Below, piece by piece: positions 10,938 through 13,205 of a DNA stretch of 13,205 bases. Source of the DNA: Dehalococcoides mccartyi (GTDB lineage: Bacteria; Chloroflexota; Dehalococcoidia; UBA2979); the NCBI GenBank assembly GCA_945888895.1, contig CAMDAY010000036.1, positions 1 to 13,205 on the forward strand, read 5' to 3'. Both the position numbers and the translations under genes were made by a program. The notes below the pieces were generated by a model, which searched no databases, was not told the DNA's origin, and saw only the letters and a program-made list of their open reading frames with translations. How positions within the stretch are numbered: position 1 is the stretch's first letter; each line of letters starts with the position of its first letter.

Positions 10938-13205
10938 CTACACGTCGCGCGAGTTCACGCTCTGGAGGTACTCCGTGCCGATGTGCTCTTCGCGCACGAG
11001 CCGCTCGTACTCCTCGTCGGAAATGCTGAGCACCTGCTTGTAGAGGTACTCGTTGTCCTGGCCCAGCGTCGGTGGCGGCGAATCGGCGCGCAGCGGGGTG
11101 GCGGGCGCGCGCCACTGGTGACCGGGGTAGAGGTGCGTGCCCGCGTCCGGCAGTGTCATCTCCAGGAAGAAGCCGCGGTCCACGATGTGCGGATCATCAA
11201 AGATCTCGCGCTCGTTCTGCACCTTCGCCGCCGCGACGCCCGCCGCCTGCAGCACGTGCATCGCCTCGTAGGGTGACAGCGCCGCGGTCCACGCCGCGAT
11301 GGCGACATCGATCTCATCGTGCAGCGCGAAGCGTGCGTCGGCGGTGGCGAACCGGGCATCCTCGGCCCACTCGGGGCGCCCGATGACCCCCACGAGGGCT
11401 CGCCAGTCCTCATCACTGCGCACGGTGAGCACGACCCACGCGTCGTCGCCGGCGCACGGGTACGCCCCCTGGATGCCACGCCAGCGATCGCGATTGCCCA
11501 GCGGCTCGGGATCACGGTGGTTCCACTGTGCATCGAGGAAGTACTCACCCACCGCCTGCAGCATGTTGTCGGCCTGCCCGAAGTCGATGAACTGTCCGTG
11601 CCCCGTCTGCTCGCGCAGGCGCAGCGCGGCGAGCAGCGCGATCGCCGCGCTCGGCCCGGTGCACGCATCCATGTGCGTCACCGTCTGCGAGAGACCGGCG
11701 TCGAGGCCAGGGTACCCGCGCATGGCGAGCAACCCAGACCATGCATCCACTACCCCGCCGAAGCCTCGGATGTCGCGGTTGCGTCCGACGTTCCCGAACA
11801 GCGGCATGCTGATGTTGATCAGCCGAGGATTGACGGCGCGCAGCACCTCGTCGCTGAACCCCAGTCGCGCCATCGCGCCGAATCCGTAGTTGTCGACCAG
11901 CACGTCGCTCGTCGCGATGAGGCGTTTGAAGATCTCGGCGCCTTCTGGACGGCGGAGGTCGGCGGTCATCGACTTCTTGTTGCGGCTCGTCACGTTGAAC
12001 GTGCCGAAGCGGTTCCACGGCCGCTCGCCGGGGTCGAGGTCGACGTACGAGTTCGCCGAGGGGCCGAGGCGCGCTAGGTCCTCCTTGCGCGGGCGGAGCA
12101 GCCAGCCGCGCGTGCGCATCGCGAAGTACTGGAGCGACTCGACGCGGATTACCTCGGCGCCAAGATCCGCCATCAGCATCGTCGCGGACGGCCCCGCCCA
12201 CACGGCCGTCATGTCCACCACCCGCACGCCCTCCAGCGGCAGCCGGGCCGGCTTCGAGGTCAGGCGCGGCGCCCGCGCCGCGTGCGCCTCGAACGGCGGG
12301 GGAGTGTACGTGTCAGGCGTCGCGACGGGGGGCGGGGCGATCACGCCCTGCGCCTCCAGGTCATCCAGTTCCTGCAGCGAGAGGCCGAGGAGGCCGCAGT
12401 AGACCTCCACGTTGTGCTGGCCGAGAACGGGCGCCGGACGCCGCTGCGCGTAGCCGCCGTGGGCCATGGTGAAGGGCGCGCCGGGGTAGTGGTTCGTGCC
12501 CGCGATCGGGTGCGTCTCGTCCACCCAGAACCCGCGATCGGCGAGGTGGCCGTCCTCGAACAGATCGCTGAGGTAGTTCACGGGCGAGATCGGCAGCCCA
12601 CGCGCCGCCGCGGCATCGGTGATCTCACGTCGCGTGTGCTGCAACGACCATGCGAGGAACGCGGTGATCAGCTCTTCTTGGACCTCAGGCTTGTTGAACG
12701 CCTCCCGGGGTGGCTGGAAGCGCGGTGCGTCCGCCCACTCCTGGTATCCCATCAGTGCCACGAACTCCGCGAAGTCGGCGGCGGTGACGCTGCACTGCAC
12801 CCACCCGTCCGCGCAGGGCAGGAACCCGCCGCGCAGGTTCGCGACCTGGTTGCTCGCGGGAGCGCGCGGGACGATCAGCTTCGTGTACTGGTAGCGGATC
12901 ATGTGGATGGTGCGCCGGTCCACGCTCGCGAGCTGCACTTCCATCATCGACAGGTCGAGGAGCTGACCGGTGCCGGAGCGCTCCGCGCTCACGCACCCGG
13001 CGAGGGTGGCGAGGGCAGCGAACTGGCCGGCGTAGTGGTGCCGCAGTCCGCCGCCGAGCATCAGCGGCTCGCGATCCTTCTGGCCATAGGAGGCCATGCT
13101 GTGCCCGAACCCATCGAGGACGATCTCGGTGGCCTTGTAGTCGTGGTACGGCCCGGTCAGCCCCCACGGCGTGATCGCCGTGATGACGATCGCCGGATTC
13201 ACCTG
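10938..13205 (-). CDS. Fused double-domain CaiB/BaiF family (class III) CoA-transferase, partial
   Basis: A minus-strand frame of more than 755 codons, open at the right edge; the apparent GTG start at 13202 is internal, since the protein begins in the middle of a CaiB domain (NPAIVITAITPWGLTGPYHD). Two CaiB/BaiF units follow: the first ends near residue 290 (numbered from 13202), and after a Pro-rich linker the second runs from about 320 (LPLEGVRVVDMTAVWAGPSA) to the end. Each keeps a GTGQ- or GHGQ-like turn and the C-terminal HNPQ-type region (DDPHIVDRGFF and HLADRGFW). The second unit has Asp512 (HMDACTG) at the catalytic position; the first has His55 (RHHYAG) there, so it may be inactive. 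Such enzymes move CoA between carboxylic acids in catabolism of, for example, carnitine, oxalate or bile acids. Substrate unknown. Confidence 0.9.
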   Translation of the reverse strand, partial: QVNPAIVITAITPWGLTGPYHDYKATEIVLDGFGHSMASYGQKDREPLMLGGGLRHHYAGQFAALATLAGCVSAERSGTGQLLDLSMMEVQLASVDRRTIHMIRYQYTKLIVPRAPASNQVANLRGGFLPCADGWVQCSVTAADFAEFVALMGYQEWADAPRFQPPREAFNKPEVQEELITAFLAWSLQHTRREITDAAAARGLPISPVNYLSDLFEDGHLADRGFWVDETHPIAGTNHYPGAPFTMAHGGYAQRRPAPVLGQHNVEVYCGLLGLSLQELDDLEAQGVIAPPPVATPDTYTPPPFEAHAARAPRLTSKPARLPLEGVRVVDMTAVWAGPSATMLMADLGAEVIRVESLQYFAMRTRGWLLRPRKEDLARLGPSANSYVDLDPGERPWNRFGTFNVTSRNKKSMTADLRRPEGAEIFKRLIATSDVLVDNYGFGAMARLGFSDEVLRAVNPRLINISMPLFGNVGRNRDIRGFGGVVDAWSGLLAMRGYPGLDAGLSQTVTHMDACTGPSAAIALLAALRLREQTGHGQFIDFGQADNMLQAVGEYFLDAQWNHRDPEPLGNRDRWRGIQGAYPCAGDDAWVVLTVRSDEDWRALVGVIGRPEWAEDARFATADARFALHDEIDVAIAAWTAALSPYEAMHVLQAAGVAAAKVQNEREIFDDPHIVDRGFFLEMTLPDAGTHLYPGHQWRAPATPLRADSPPPTLGQDNEYLYKQVLSISDEEYERLVREEHIGTEYLQSVNSRDV

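Overview
The window is GC-rich bacterial DNA. Reads of the gene content (a fused two-domain CoA-transferase, a secreted CAP protein with a Thr/Pro linker, a thioredoxin-fold/DinB fusion, the ATP-grasp/alpha-E/transglutaminase operon, a lone Flp-type pilin) suggest Chloroflexota, perhaps Dehalococcoidia-like. That is an inference; an actinobacterium cannot be excluded from sequence alone. There are no rRNA or tRNA genes, no CRISPR array and no recognisable transposase. The genes are mostly housekeeping or metabolic.

Layout. 1-582 (-): 5' part of a secreted low-complexity protein that runs off the left edge. 583-758: divergent control region with promoters on both strands and several small palindromes. 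759-1391 (+): 1-Cys peroxiredoxin, closed by a strong hairpin. 1600-3228 (+): FAD-dependent fumarate-reductase-like oxidoreductase with a CsoR/FrmR-like operator candidate in front and a terminator behind. 3303-3771: non-coding, MITE-like element with long imperfect terminal inverted repeats. 3779-4399 (-): membrane protein with bacterial PH and SHOCT domains. 4543-4731 (-): small Flp-type prepilin. 4895-5638 (+): glutaredoxin-like domain fused to a DinB-like domain. 5671-6285 (+): small alpha/beta hydrolase. 6337-6573 (+): remnant of a histidine-kinase ATPase domain. 6580-7448 (-): secreted CAP-domain protein broken by one frameshift. 7644-10872 (+): tightly packed operon of circularly permuted ATP-grasp, alpha-E protein and transglutaminase. 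10938-13205 (-): fused double CaiB/BaiF CoA-transferase running off the right edge.

The most notable item is the gene at 4895-5638. Ordinary gene calling would begin it at an internal GTG (5060), because an in-frame TGA lies upstream at 4931-4933. Reading through that TGA restores a complete thioredoxin-fold N-terminus in which the TGA sits exactly at the first cysteine of a CxxC motif (U-S-S-C), with the cis-proline motif TVP downstream. A hairpin with a G-containing apical loop lies 23 nt after the TGA, where a bacterial SECIS element is expected. The best reading is a selenocysteine-containing glutaredoxin-DinB fusion. Together with the Cys-type peroxiredoxin and the flavoprotein, this gives the first half of the window a thiol/selenol redox flavour; the second half is metabolic and peptide-related.
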